Shown: one piece after another, positions 43,660 through 55,900 of the stretch
Layout of the letters: each line of letters begins with the position of its first letter
How positions within the stretch are numbered: position 1 is the stretch's first letter
Assembly: GCA_963930655.1 (NCBI GenBank)
Contig: OZ005610.1
Span: 21,273,001 to 21,337,000 of the forward strand
Source of the DNA: Myrica gale
Lineage: Eukaryota; Streptophyta; Magnoliopsida; Fagales; Myricaceae
Direction: 5' to 3'
DNA: 64,000 bases
Translations under genes and position numbers: made by a program
Notes under the pieces: model-generated
What the model was told of the DNA's origin: nothing
Seen by the model: the letters and a program-made list of their open reading frames with translations, nothing else
The model's database searches: none

Positions 43660-46600
43660 ATGGATAAAATCTCTTCAGAATTGAAGCTCTCCGAGTTGAA
43701 GCAGAACAGTCTAAGCAAGGCCTATGAAAACGTGCATGCCCAAGCGTCTTCAATCCTTTTGCTCAGGCTTCAATGGAGAGATTTGGAGGAACATTTCGAC
43801 TCAACACGGAAGTCGATTGAAACCCGGTTCAACGAGCTCAAAGAGCGCACGAAAGAGATGGTTTCAACTGAGCTGCAGTTGGATTCTATGCAGAAGGTTC
43901 TGAACGACTGTGAGACAGAACTCTGCGAAAAGGAGAGTGAATTGGCTAAAGTAGTGGAGAAGCTTCACTCGAAAGAGGAGCAACTTGATTCTCTACAAAA
44001 ATCGGTTCAGGAGTACTCGAGGGACCTCGAGGTTAGAAAACAAGACTTGAATTCGATGCAAACAAGTGTGCAGAAGTGCTTCTCAGAGCTTGAATATAAA
44101 AGACAGCAGCTGGGTTCATTGGAAAAGTCGTTAGAGGAGTGTTCCAACAAACTGAAGTCAAAGGAGCAGCAGTTGGAGATGGTTGATAACTCAATTGGTA
44201 AATGTTCGGAAAAAGCTATGCTGAAAGAGAAGGAATTGCAGTCTGCAACGAAAAGATTAGAAGATTGTGCTGAGCAGTTTGAATTGAAACAGAAGGAACT
44301 ATGCGAGGTTCAGAAGTTGATTGAAGAGCAATCAATGGAACTTGAGTTGAAGAATAAACATGTTGATTCTATCAAAAGATTGATTCAGGAATATAATGAA
44401 GAGCTTGAGTTGAAGGAGAAGCTATATGATGAAATAGGGAAGTCAATTAGACAGAGGACGATGGAACTGGAATTGAAGGACAAGGAAGTTGAGTCTGCTG
44501 AGAAATCCATCAAAGAGGGGTTAGAAGTTGTTAAATCAAGAGAAGAGATGGTAATGGAAATTAAAGACCTGTCTAAAGACGTTGAGTCCAAGGGGAAGCA
44601 ACTTGATTCAATGAAAGGAGTGTTCAAAAAACATTTTGCAGATACTGAACTGAAGAAGATAGAATATAATGCTCTTGGAAGGTCCTTAGAAGAGTGCAAA
44701 CAGGAACTTGAATTGAAAGAAAGTGAACTCAAATCTACCCAGGAATTCATTAAAGAGTATGAAAAGCAGCTCAAATCGAAAGAAGAACAGCTTAATTCAA
44801 TCCAAGAGACAATAACAGAATGCTCTAAGGAACAAAAATCAAAGGAGCAGCAGCTCGATTTGTTAGAAAAATATATCAAAGAATGCGTTGATGATCTTGA
44901 ATCCAAAAGGAAACTCAATCTTGTCGAAGAAACAGCAAATGCACGCCTCAAAGAACTTGAATTGGAAGAGAAGCACCTTCTCACGTTCAAGAAATCGATA
45001 GAGGAACGTGCACATTATCTTGAAATGAGGGAAAGGCAGGTTGAAGAACGACTCAGGGAGCTTGAATCGAAAGAGAAACAACTTGATATAATCCGGAAAT
45101 CAGTCAATGAGGCTATAACAGAGAAGGAATTGGAGAGGCAGACTAATCCATTGCCGGCTCAAGTGAAGATCGAGCAACCTGAATACACGCTTGCCAGCAA
45201 TGCTATCATTCCTTCCCCTGCACCTTTTGAATCCCACACTGCCATGGATGGATGGAGTTTGCAGTTGCTCATGAATGAGCACTTGCATAGGCATGAGCTG
45301 GTATGTGGTAAGGTCTCTGACATTCTTCAAAATTCATCAGACCCTCCAAAGTTGGTTCTAGATGCGATGCATGGATTTTACCCTCCCCATTCGAGGGAGG
45401 GATATCCAGGGTCTGATGTGAATATTATAAGGAGGAGCTGCATTTTTTTGTTAGAGCAGATAATGAAAGCATCACCCGCGGTTAAGCCTCAAGTAAGAGA
45501 AGAAGCAATGAAGTTAGCAGTTGAGTGGAAGGCAAAGATGACAGTGGACTGTGATAATTACTTGGAGGTTTTGGGTTTTCTGCAGCTTTTGGCCACCTAC
45601 AGATTAGGGTCTGATTTTGATGGAGGTGAGCTTGGTTGCCTTCTTTGTATTGTTGATCAGCATAGACAGGTACCTGAATTACAACGAAACCTTGGCATCA
45701 CAGATAAAGCATCTGGTAATCTCTCTCTCTCTCTCTCTTTCTCTCTCACACACCCGTGCACCCACGCACATACACGTGGAAGTACATACACAGGTGCGCA
45801 CACATAAGCTCATGTTATTAGACCTCTAATTCACTGAGTCTAAATTTCATATTTAACGTTTGTACTCTTGATACCGTTATTTTTTTCCTTTTAGTCAATT
45901 TGCAGAAATTTGATAGCAATTCTTTCAAGTGAGAGACTTGTAACGATTTCTTATTGTATGAGATGAAAGCCTTTTGGCTTATTGATGCCCTTTAGACGTC
46001 ACTATGACAGCATAGAAATGTTAATGATCGTCCTTATCAGGATGGGACCTTCTCTGTTATTACACTGTGTCAAAATTCATGCATTTGTGGAGCGACACTG
46101 TTGCGGTTTTCTAGACAGTTTTTTTCTGCATGCACTTCATTAATTGATTGCTTATGGGGTTGAATTGAATTATATGTATCAGAAGATAGCTTCTTTAACC
46201 ATGTTAGTGACTTGTTAGGCAGATTAGTTTATTGGCGCAGCGCTTGTATGCCCGAGAGGCTTCTTGTAACACCCATGATACTCTTTCCTTTTTGTCTCCT
46301 GTTGTTAATTTCTAAGCATCTAGTGGTTTTTTTGGGGGTTTTGTTGTGAAAGGGATTATGGGTATTAATTCATACACACTGTTCCTTGTTGCCAACATAA
46401 CCTCTGGAGTATGTGTAGCTTTAATTTTGTCTTTGAAGTATTTCACTTTGTCCAATATGATTTGTTTGCCTAAATTTTTCCAGAATTATGTTTTTCATCA
46501 ACTACAGAAAATTCTTAAAAGTTGCTCAGAGATTGTCCTTCACACCTGTCCAGGGACCAGCATTCTTCATTCCCAAATTAAACTGGAGCAACCTGAACTG

Positions 46601-47116
46601 CCAGCCAAAAACGCTACTGCTGCTTCTGCAAATCTTCAATTAAGTGCCACCACATATGGGAGTTTGCAGTCGCTCTTGTATGAGCAATGGAACAGACCTG
46701 ACCTGATGGGCTATGAAATTTTAGCTTCTCTCCAAATGTCATTGGACCAGCAAAGCTTGTTTTGGATGTGCTGCAAGGATCTATCCCTCATATTTGGGAG
46801 AAGGGAGACATAGGTTTAGAAACAAGTCTCATGAATGGTTATTATTTAATGCTAGAACAGCTAATGAAAGTCTCACCATGGCTTGATCCACGAGTTAAAG
46901 AAGAAGCAACTAAGCTGGCAGTTGAGTGGAAAGTGAAATTGACAGCTGGTACTAAGGACTCTTTGGAGGTTTTGGCTTTTCTCCAGCTTTTAGCTACTTA
47001 TAGGTTGGTATCTTGCTTCAATCAAGAGGAGATTTTGGAGCTTTTTGAGGTAGTTGCACACTATAAACAGGCCCTAGTATTATGTCAGAGCCTTGATTTT
47101 GCAGATAAGATTCATG
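43660..47116 (+). pseudogene. FRIGIDA-like (FRL5-type) coiled-coil gene with second, frameshifted Frigida domain
   Basis: Exon 1 (43660-45715) encodes 685 residues. Residues 1-500 are a very long heptad-patterned coiled coil rich in Glu, Lys and Leu, with a repeating SKEQQLDSxxKSxxECxxELE unit. Residues 515-685 are the first part of a Frigida domain (MDGWSLQLLMNEH, LVLDAMHGFYPP, AVKPQVREEAMKLAVEWKAK, EVLGFLQLLATYRL). A GT at 45716 and AG at 46552-46553 keep the frame into exon 2 (46554-47116), which carries a second Frigida-like copy. That copy is broken by a frameshift near 46740-46760 but otherwise has DVLQGSIPHIWEKGD, EEATKLAVEWKVK and VLAFLQLLATYRL. Exon 2 ends at a plausible donor after DKIHG; the remaining half of the Frigida domain is not found downstream. 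FRIGIDA-family proteins are nuclear scaffolds for flowering-time transcription. Exon 1 could still be translated, so pseudogene status is likely but not certain. Confidence 0.75.
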
Positions 47117-48599
47117 GTCAGTTTTCTAATATTGACACTCTGCTTACCTCCTTACCCTGTGTTTGTGTTTGGGCGTTTGGCTGTGGTTGTGGTTGTTGAT
47201 GTGTCTGTATGTGCGTGCCTTTTTTCCCCCCATCATTTTAACTTGCTCATTTGCAGTTTTTGTGCAACTTATAGCATTTCTCCTCTTGGGAAGTTTGTAA
47301 CTATTAATGATCTTCTAGTGATTTTAGAAAAAACAAACAGAGGTTGGTGTCCCTGGGTGGTTGAAGGCTCCAATTTTTAACTTTAGGCCCAGGCTTTAGA
47401 TGAGCCAACAATTCATATGTGTGCATAACTGTAATTCTCTGATATCCTATTATATTTCAACTAGAATAAAAAATACATAGAAGAGTGTATTTTCTGTCAT
47501 ACCTGAGAATTGGATGACATGCAATTGCTACGAAATTGGTTCTCCATAAATGGCCTAGATGTTCCAGATGCTGTGCATGTGCAGATACAAACATATTTCT
47601 CCACTGCATTGTGGCACCCTAGAATTCAGAACTTAACAGGATTAAGTGATAAGTTGAGGGATTAAAAAAATAATAATTTGAGAAGGGCAAAAATAGATTA
47701 ACAAGAAGTTTGCTTTAGATTTAGAGCTGCTTTACCTAATGTATTTTTATCCTAGACGCTTAGGTGATGATACAAATTTAGGATTGGACAGAAGAATATG
47801 TTACAAAAGAAGCTTGTTCGGCATAAGCGTACCAAAACGTGATGATTGGATACCCTTCTTTTGTCTTGTGGTTGAGAAAGCTCGCTCGTTGTCCAATTGC
47901 ACCATCAATTATACCAGAAAATATACACTTCCTAATGTTCTTCCGACGGTGAATATGTATGTACTATGATGAAGTATAGTATGATTTTCCCTTCTCAAAC
48001 TCATTAAGGTCTATATACACTAACAGCTCAATTAGATTTCTGTTATATTTCCCAATCAGATTCCTTTTTTTGTTAATGTACTAGCTTTTAGTGGTTATGC
48101 AGATTTTGTATCTGGTTGTGAATCCCAATAAATATACATGTTAGAGCTCCAAGATTCCCTTGTTACATTTGGATAATGATTGAGAGAACTACTGCTGTAC
48201 CAAAAACTTGAGATGTTGGGTCGATACACTTGTTTAAATTCACATTCTGGTTTTGTTTTTATGTTATAATCCTTAATGGTGTCAAAAAGGAAAATGTCAT
48301 GTATACATTGATTTTCACTCTTGTCAAGGTTTTGGTTGGATAGCTAAAAATAATGCTCCTATGATGCTATCAAGCTTGCACATGAAAAAATTTAGAAAAT
48401 TAAAAAGATGGTTGAAAGAGTAGAGTTTGGATTGGGGAACTTAAAGAGAAACTCTATGGAGGAAGGTATTATGAAGTGTTAAGAAATGTGAGTTATTGAA
48501 TTTTTAGGCTAGGTAAACATTCAGATCTGTGTTGTGTATCCTCTACTAGAAGTTCCTCTATTGATATCTTTTTTTCCATGACTAAGTTTTTGAAATCGT
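47117..48599. other. Intergenic, no gene seen
   Basis: Searched for the missing 3' exons of the FRIGIDA-like gene (FIxxLIxKxxxxEAI...KFPPVPLL) without success. No other gene or clear repeat. Confidence 0.4.
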
Positions 48600-48825
48600 G
48601 GATCAAGATCCTCTCCAATTTGTTTTTCGAATTGAACCATCCAATTCAGAGAGATATAAATACAACATGTAGACCTCACAACATTCAATGATGCCGGTAT
48701 TAATTATCGGACTGTGTTCTACAACATTCAATGCATATCATGTTTCTCACTCTCTCTCTCTCTCTTTCTCTCTCTTCGAATTGAACCATACAATTCGAAC
48801 AGAAAATTGGAGAGGATCTCAATCC
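48600..48825. mobile_element. MITE with about 50-bp inverted ends
   Basis: Left ggatcaagatcctctccaat and right (inverted) ggattgagatcctctccaat lead into further matching arms (ttcgaattgaaccatacaattc versus its inverse). A CT microsatellite lies in the interior (48750-48775). The target duplication was not resolved. Confidence 0.7.
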
Positions 48826-49172
48826 GAGAATCAGATAGCTTGTTTTTCCTAATTGTAGGTGGATAAGATCACTTTTTTTTATTGGTTCCAGGCTTGACTT
48901 TCTTGAATTGTCCTGTCTTCGAAAGAGTAATTTCTTTTTGGGATGCGTTTCTGCTAACCATGTTCTTCCCTCTTTTGCGATGAACTCTCTTCTTTTATGT
49001 CTGCTTACTTGATTGATTTGAAATTGGATTTGGATTAAATTTTATCATCTGATATCTCCTTAAGTGAGCCCACATGTTGCATGTTTAGATCTAGCATTTT
49101 GTGATTTCGTGGGGGTAGTTTATCACGGAGGTAGGATTAAATGTTAGATTTTCACAGCTATAATATGGTATG

Positions 49173-49770
49173 TGTTGAAATGTGGAGTAGTCCCACGTTG
49201 CTTAGCAATGTGGGGTGTTGGAAGTTTTTGGCTTATAAATAATTCCCCATGTAATGTTTTGAAATATAAGTGAGTTAACACAATTAATCCAATTGGGTAT
49301 TCCCCTAATGGATGTCTCACTTATCAAATATAAAATTTTTATTTCTAACATGGTATCAAAGCATGATTTTCAGCTTTAGTCTGGTTACTTCCTAACGACC
49401 ATCCGGTTCAGTACCGGCTTTCTCCCGGCTTAGTACCGGCAACTTTCTTGGCTTCATACCGGCGACCACCCGGCTTAGTACATGCAACTTTCTCGGCTCA
49501 GTACCGGCAATTTTTTGTTTCCTGTAATTTCTTTCCTATAATTATTTTTGTAACTTCAAACTCAAGGTTTGTCGGTTTGTCCACCTTGAGTTTGCGGGGG
49601 AGTGTTGAAATGTGGAGTAGTCCCACATTGCTTAATGTGGGGGTGTTGGAAGTTTTTGGCTTATAAATAAGCTACCCTTGTAACCTTTTAATTTCATAAA
49701 TGAGATGTAATATATTCAATTGAGTTTTTCCATAATTGAGTCTCAAGTAATTTTTTTTTTATTTCTAACA
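49173..49770 (+). mobile_element. TRIM element (terminal-repeat retrotransposon in miniature), complete
   Basis: The 5' LTR is 49173-49350 (178 bp, TGTTGAAATG...TTTCTAACA). The primer site TGGTATCAAAGC is 49351-49362 and the internal region about 250 bp. The purine tract GCGGGGGAG is 49594-49602 and the 3' LTR 49603-49770 (168 bp). The 5-bp target duplication GTATG is at 49168-49172 and 49771-49775. There is no coding sequence; the interior contains repeats of a cggcttagtaccggcaac-like word. The TATA-like word TATAAATAA is in both LTRs. Mobilisation would depend on proteins of a larger LTR element. Confidence 0.95.
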
Positions 49771-49775
49771 GTATG

Positions 49776-50617
49776 TGTTTTCCTAAGTCCTTCGGTTGAG
49801 GGATTGTAGGGATCTTCAGGATTAAATGTCTCTGGCCCACGATGTGGCAGTTCTCTAGTCGCTTAATTCAATTTGGAATTGTATACATGAGAATATTCGA
49901 AAAATTATATAGTATACTTTTCAGCCATAATTAATAGTTGGTGAACATAGTCGTTCTAAAGCAACGTCCACTTCTTTCTTGGGTATCTTGCTGTCTTCGT
50001 TTTGATACCTTTTTTGATAAGGATATCTGACTGTTTTGCTTGTACAATATTAGCGTTTAGAGCTGCAAATTGCAGGACCATATAGGTACCGCCATACTGG
50101 GAAAGGAACCTTTTTTTCCCCTTTTTAATTTATTTGGAGAGCCGGAGTGAAATGTTGCCGACGTCGGATATTGCCTGCCGCCTGGAAAGACATCCTCAGT
50201 GTGATGTCACCAAGCTATGTTTACCTAACACAGTAACACGTCAAGGCCACCAACCACAAATTTGATTCATGCAAAAAAAAACCCCATCAGATTTCAAATT
50301 AGAACATCTTCCCTTCCTTCGTCCTCATTGTATGGTCATCCCTTGTTACCCAAGATCGACCCCATGGTTAATCCCAAGAAAAATACCTTAATTAGAATAA
50401 AGGCCGCCTATGTCTTTAGATTGCTTATTGGTGCTAATTTTGAGTATTTCGAAGCAATATGCTTGAAAAGTTTGTTTTACCTTTAATTAACTTGGAGTAC
50501 CTGTCTTGAGTACACGTGAATAAGAATGCAGAAGATGGAATGAAAAAGAAAGGAATTATGGATTAGAAAGGAATTAGAGTTCTTAGAATCCTAGGGAAAT
50601 ATTATTTTTAGTCCATA
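49776..50617. other. Intergenic, no gene seen
   Basis: No supported feature. Confidence 0.4.
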
Positions 50618-50785
50618 AATTTACATCAAAATATCAAAAAAGGGGTTCAAATTATTAAAATCCATCTTCATATTTAGTCCTAAACTTTTCAAAATGCATC
50701 AATGTTGCTATGCTATAGGACCCAATTGTTGACATTATTGATAATTTGTACCTCTTTTTGACATTTTGATGTAAGTTTATTGGGG
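50618..50785. mobile_element. Small foldback MITE
   Basis: The left arm includes taaatttacatcaaaata and tcaaaaaagggg; the right arm carries the inverse (cctctttttgacattttgat, gtaagttta). The core is about 100 bp, non-coding. Ends and duplication are not firmly set. Confidence 0.6.
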
Positions 50786-50891
50786 TAAAAGCGAATTACG
50801 ATCTTAATTAATTCTTACCTCTAACTAAATAGTTCAAATTTATTTTGCCATTACTCACGTAAAGATCTTTTTAGACTTTCACATTAGTTAA

Positions 50892-51072
50892 GAGGATGTT
50901 TGGTTAGTTGAAATTTTGAGAATTTGATGTGTTTTGAAAATTTTTAGGTGATGTTAAACTTTATTGGTATGCGTGTAGAATAAATTTTTAGGTAATGTTA
51001 AAAAAACATGTTTAGTCGTAGAATTTTAGCATTTTAAATAATCATAGAAAAACAAATTAGCGGAACATCTAG
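50892..51072 (+). mobile_element. Tourist-like MITE copy
   Basis: Begins gaggatgtttgg after TAA. It shares the core gtgttttgaaaatttttagg, the cttta-ttggtatgcgtg block and the aggtaatgttaaaaaa block with the copy at 51663. The right end is decayed (ggaacatct). Confidence 0.75.
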
Positions 51073-51239
51073 CGACTCTCAGGTTGCATTTACTATGTAC
51101 TACAGAAAATTCTATATTAAATATTATTTCCTCATTGAAAGTGTTTTGTAGATAAAATATGTTTTTTCTACTTCCGAATTAATTGAACAACAAATAAGCA
51201 ACAAGATAAGTGGACTATGTAGATAAGATTAATTACTTT

Positions 51240-51497
51240 ACGGATAAATATATTTTACACTTTAAACTTTGCCCTTAAACTATCTCATTTATCACATTTC
51301 ACATCTTAACTATTGATTTTTGTAGTCTGTTAGAATATTTTGTTATCATGGATAAAAAATAATTTTTAGACAAGAAAAGATGATTTTACCCCCACAAAAT
51401 ATTACTGCAAAAAAAAAATTGTAGGGATAAAATCATAATTATTTATGTGCTAAAAAATCACTTTTAACTTAATATAGTGGGTGAAAAGTACAAAAAT

Positions 51498-51529
<32 letters not shown>
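51240..51529. repeat. Degenerate foldback and (AT)n microsatellite
   Basis: 51240-51490 resembles the foldback family at 60155 and 61778 (words cacatcttaactattgattt, ggataaaatcataatt). An alternating AT run covers about 51501-51528. Confidence 0.5.
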
Positions 51530-51534
<5 letters not shown>

Positions 51535-51662
51535 AAGGGCAGATAGGTTGGGGCTGGGTTATGTCAATGGACACATTTCAAAGCCACGACCAAGATAAGT
51601 AGGTTTCTTAAAGTAATCTACGTACAAGTTTTTGAACTCTTAACCATTTTTTTTTAATTTAA

Positions 51663-51842
51663 GAGGATGTTCGGTTTGGTAGTTTTTTTTAGAATTTTTT
51701 GTGTTTTGAGAATTTTTAGGTGATGTTAACTTTATTGGTATGCGTGCGGTAGTTATTTTTAGGTGAGGTTAAAAAATATGTTCGGTTTGTGTATTCTCAA
51801 GATTCAAAAAATCCTGAGAATACACAAATACCGAACAGCCCC
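51663..51842 (+). mobile_element. Tourist-like MITE, best-preserved copy with TAA duplication
   Basis: The ends are GAGGATGTTCGG and, inverted, GGGGCTGTTCGG, flanked by TAA on each side (51660-51662, 51843-51845). A 180-bp non-coding body with a 3-bp TAA duplication fits the PIF/Harbinger (Tourist) class. An internal hairpin (tgtattctca / tgagaataca) sits near the right end. Confidence 0.85.
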
Positions 51843-51845
51843 TAA

Positions 51846-52940
51846 ATGATTGGTATGGAAATTATTCGAGCAATTTATCACCTATGATTATATTTTTTTT
51901 GTATTTACGAATTTAACATTCTACCTTGTAGTCACTGCTCTAAAAATTTCTTGGGATGACGATATAATAGGCTCGGTACCATTCTTACAGACTCATGAGG
52001 TGAATATCTCTTTGGTAAGAGTCTAGGAACGTACAAGACAGATAGCAGCCGGCATGACTAGTCCCTCACCTAACCCACCAACTCACTCACAAGAAGAGCA
52101 ATGACGTACGACTCCTGCAAACCTCCCCTTGTGGGTCATATGTCTCTAGTTGGTTTTCTGAGGTGACCTTTTGAATGTGGTCATGGATTACGATTCAGAT
52201 AAGAGCCACCAGCCTTTTTATTTTCCGATGTAGCGCTTGAAGTCCTTGTCGTTTAGATAACCCACTGCTCTATTTTCGCTCGAATAATCTCCTTTTGTTC
52301 AACACCAGTTGCTCTATTCTATTAATCTTTTTCAGGAAATTTTTAATCTCTTTCTCTAAATGTAAAGCCCACGAAACCTTATCTGCTATTTTCGTCTCAC
52401 TGTACCAACTCTTTTTTTCCCTTTTCTGAACACTATACCAACTCATTTGCAATGTGAATTCCATTGCTCAATCTATTCCGTCGCTAGTTTTCTGGCATTC
52501 CTTCCAAATGGGTGGTTCTGAAATCGAGATGTAAACCACCAACCTTGTCACTCTTTCAATTATCTACTTCCTTGTGATACTTTAAACCTCCCTGACGATT
52601 AGTTTCGTTGTAGTTGCCTTTGCCAAGAAAAAATAAATATATCTACTTCAACTGCACCACTTCTTTGCCTCTTAATTTACTAGAGCTGACTCTATTTGAT
52701 CAACACTAGTCCATCTTTTTTTCTTTTCGTTTTCACTGTTTAACTTTTTTCTTCAAACCGGTACTGTTAATTACGTTCAAATAATTCCAACTGCTGTTAC
52801 ATCAATAACCAATGTGCATCCTTTTTTGTTTTCTAGTTCCTTTTCGCCCTACTACCCCTTCTATTTAATCACAACACAATCTATTCTGGCAACACCGACA
52901 CAGCTCTGTGCTCAGCTCGTTCTTTTGATCTTTTGTCCAG
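51846..52940 (+). other. Upstream region of the DHQD-SDH-like gene
   Basis: No gene or strong repeat. The last 130 bases before 52941 are pyrimidine-rich, fitting a plant 5' UTR. No transit-peptide-coding exon was found here. Confidence 0.4.
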
Positions 52941-55900
52941 ATGGGAAGTGTTGGAATATTGAACAGTTCCCCACTAATTTGTACTCCATTAATGGCTCAA
53001 ACCGTTGAGCAAATGGTGAGTGACATGTACCAGGCAAAAGCACAAGGAGCCGATGTAGTTGAAGTCAGGTTGGATTATATTAAGAACTTCCAGCCGCGCC
53101 AAGACCTTGAGACCATCCTCAGAAATAAGCCATTGCCGGTGCTCATTGTGTATCGGTAACATGCACAAATCCTGGCTAATTGTAGTTTCTGTCACTAGCT
53201 GAAAAGAAAAAAGACATAGATAAACATATAGATGTACGTGCTATTCTTCGACTTTCCTGCTCTTAGCGGAATTTACCACCTTTCTATATTGATCCATGTG
53301 ACGTAGAGTATTTTTTTGGCAATAGTCATTCAAAGCTTTGCAGGAACAGTGTTCTATTATAGTTTCAAGATGGAAAATTTTAAGGAGAGCAATGCCCTGT
53401 TTAAGCTCAGATTAGAATCACTAGTTGATTCCTTGAAGCTCTCTGTGGAATTGGTATACTTTAAAGTAGATGCTACCAATCATTCAAACAAGATGCCTTA
53501 ATAGTGGCAGAGACAGCCAAATTATATTGTTTGTTCGTACATAGTTGAATAATCTTGTCAATGAAAGGAATTTCTGTCCTCTAGCTGATCTGGCGGAGCC
53601 CAATTAAGTCCCACAACTTAAGATTTTTGTATCAAAAGCCATCTGTGATGTTTATGAGGAGACTCATATTACTACTGTATGGGGAGGATTAAGCATGCTT
53701 CAGTCTTGCAGTTTTGCTTTCTATCACATGAATAAATACTTTCAGTGAGGTAGGATCACCAGATTCCTGATTACTCTCCCTATGCCTTTTTCATTTACAA
53801 GGGTATGCCAGTAGACTTGTTTTGCGAAACTCATTCAATTGTGTTGGACATTTTGATCTGTAAGGTAAAATCCATCATACGGAAATCATTTTTGTCTGTT
53901 TCTTGCTGATGTGGCAGCCTCATCAGTGGAATGGCTATGTTAAGTTTCTGTTTAGTTTTAAAGCTTTGGCATCGGATCTATTAGGCTGCTTATGGTAATC
54001 ATATCCTGCAGAAAATCAACTGTGCACTGAGCATGCCTTTCTAGCATAATTATTACTATTGATTGTAATTTGGCAAGATTTTCTGCTTTGTCAAGCCATA
54101 GAACTGAAAGAATGGAAGGAAACACCACATAGACGAGAAAGGCGAAAGGTTACCTGGCAAGCGTATTATGAATGGATGCTTATTAGCAAAGCAATCCCAT
54201 TATTTCTTCTCTCCCTTATAAACCGCCAAGGACATGTTCATCAATCTAGAGAAAGGCCTTATATATCATTTTCTTACAATGGAGATATCAATTTTCAACA
54301 GCCTTATAATAGTTTTAACCTCTTTTTCCAGGCCAAAGTGGGAAGGTGGTCAATTTGAAGGTGATGAGCATAAACGGCTGGAAACACTTCATTTAGCCAA
54401 AGAACTTGGAGCTGATTACATTGATTATGAGCTCAAGGTAGTGCTTTGAACTGATATTCGCTGTTGAAGTGAACAGAAGTTAACTGTTGATAATGGCATT
54501 GAGATTGCATTTCTGTCTCCATCCTGTATCTCAACTACTTTCAATTATATACATATTGAAAAGTGTATGGATCTGAGGAGCTATAGGGAAACTAGTGCAT
54601 GTTCTCGTTAGTGCTTTAGACTTCCAGTGCACATCTGGATTGTGCATGGTTGGTTTGCGAAATCACAAATCCTTACACTTGAATGCATAGAATTCTCTAG
54701 CCATAAAAACAGAATATTCATGAATCCTATGGGAGATATTTCTCCAGTTTTTATGTGTCGTCCTTCGAGCCTAGGTAGTTGATTTATGCATCCAATCTTT
54801 GAAAGCAAAACTACAAAAATTGGAGAAAGTAAGTTGAAGCTTTTTCAAATTGGGTGAGCTTTGAGAAGACTAATCACAACAATCAGATAGGTCCTACTAT
54901 GGCACAAGAATGCAGGCTTGATGGTTGCTAAAACATTGCCATGACAAAAGCGAACACCTATGTCCCTGATGGTTGCTAAAGAATTGCAACAAAAAGAGTG
55001 AACACCTGTTTCCTTGGGATCTCAATTCCACATTTAACTGGTGGAAGGAAACCCACTTTGATATGCAACAAAGCATTACTTCTGGTGCAAAGTCTACTGA
55101 ATTTTTTGTCTTCTTTAATCTACTCTAAACATTGTTACTATTTTTTTATGTCTGGTATTTTTTGGTTTATCATAACTAAGTCCAGATTTGTCCTAAAAAA
55201 TTCAAAAAATTCTTATAGTATTCTCTTTTTAGGCAAGCAACTCTTTAAACGTGGGAGATGAGAACTATGGAATCATCCTATTAAATGCCCACACTGCCCT
55301 GTGTAGTTGCCTTCTCATTGGTCTATAACTTCTTTCTACACATTGCAGGAGTTGGAATTTGAAAGACGTACAGAATTAGTTTCATTTCATGTGTTCTATT
55401 TGGATCTAAATATTTCGTGGAGCCCCATCTGACTTGTATCTTATTATTTTTCAGGTGGCTTCTGATATGGAAGAGCTGACAATAGATCGTAACAGTGGTG
55501 GCAAGATTATTGTGTCATGTTATGTCAATGGTGTGACCTCTTCAGAAGAATATCTGAGCCATCTAGTTGCAAGAATGCAAGCTACTGGAGCCCCTATAAT
55601 CAAACTTGTCACAAGTGCAACTCACATTACAGAAGTATCGCAAATTTTTCGTCTGCTCTCACATTGTCAGGTATGAGCTTTTCTGATGGAATTTTGTCTC
55701 CTTTCGACTCTTGGTTGAGTCATCCCTCGGTTTGAACTGAAAAAGAGGAATCAGATTTATACAGACACATTAAAATTTAATAGAGCTGAATAACAATGAT
55801 GCAGAAGTGGATATAAAGTGACTATCAAGTAATAATTTTAACTATTTAAATTGCTTGATTATTTGGAATGTTTGCAAATCCATTCTTTTGTCTGCTTAGG

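Noticed and set aside
44385..44990. 201-residue minus-strand open frame rich in Ser
   Set aside because: It is the antisense shadow of the FRIGIDA-like coiled coil: repeated gaa/ctt codons read as Ser/Leu on the other strand.
46346..46553. Open frame before the second Frigida exon
   Set aside because: Composition is intron-like, it starts with no conserved sequence, and a good AG acceptor at 46552-46553 puts the exon start later.
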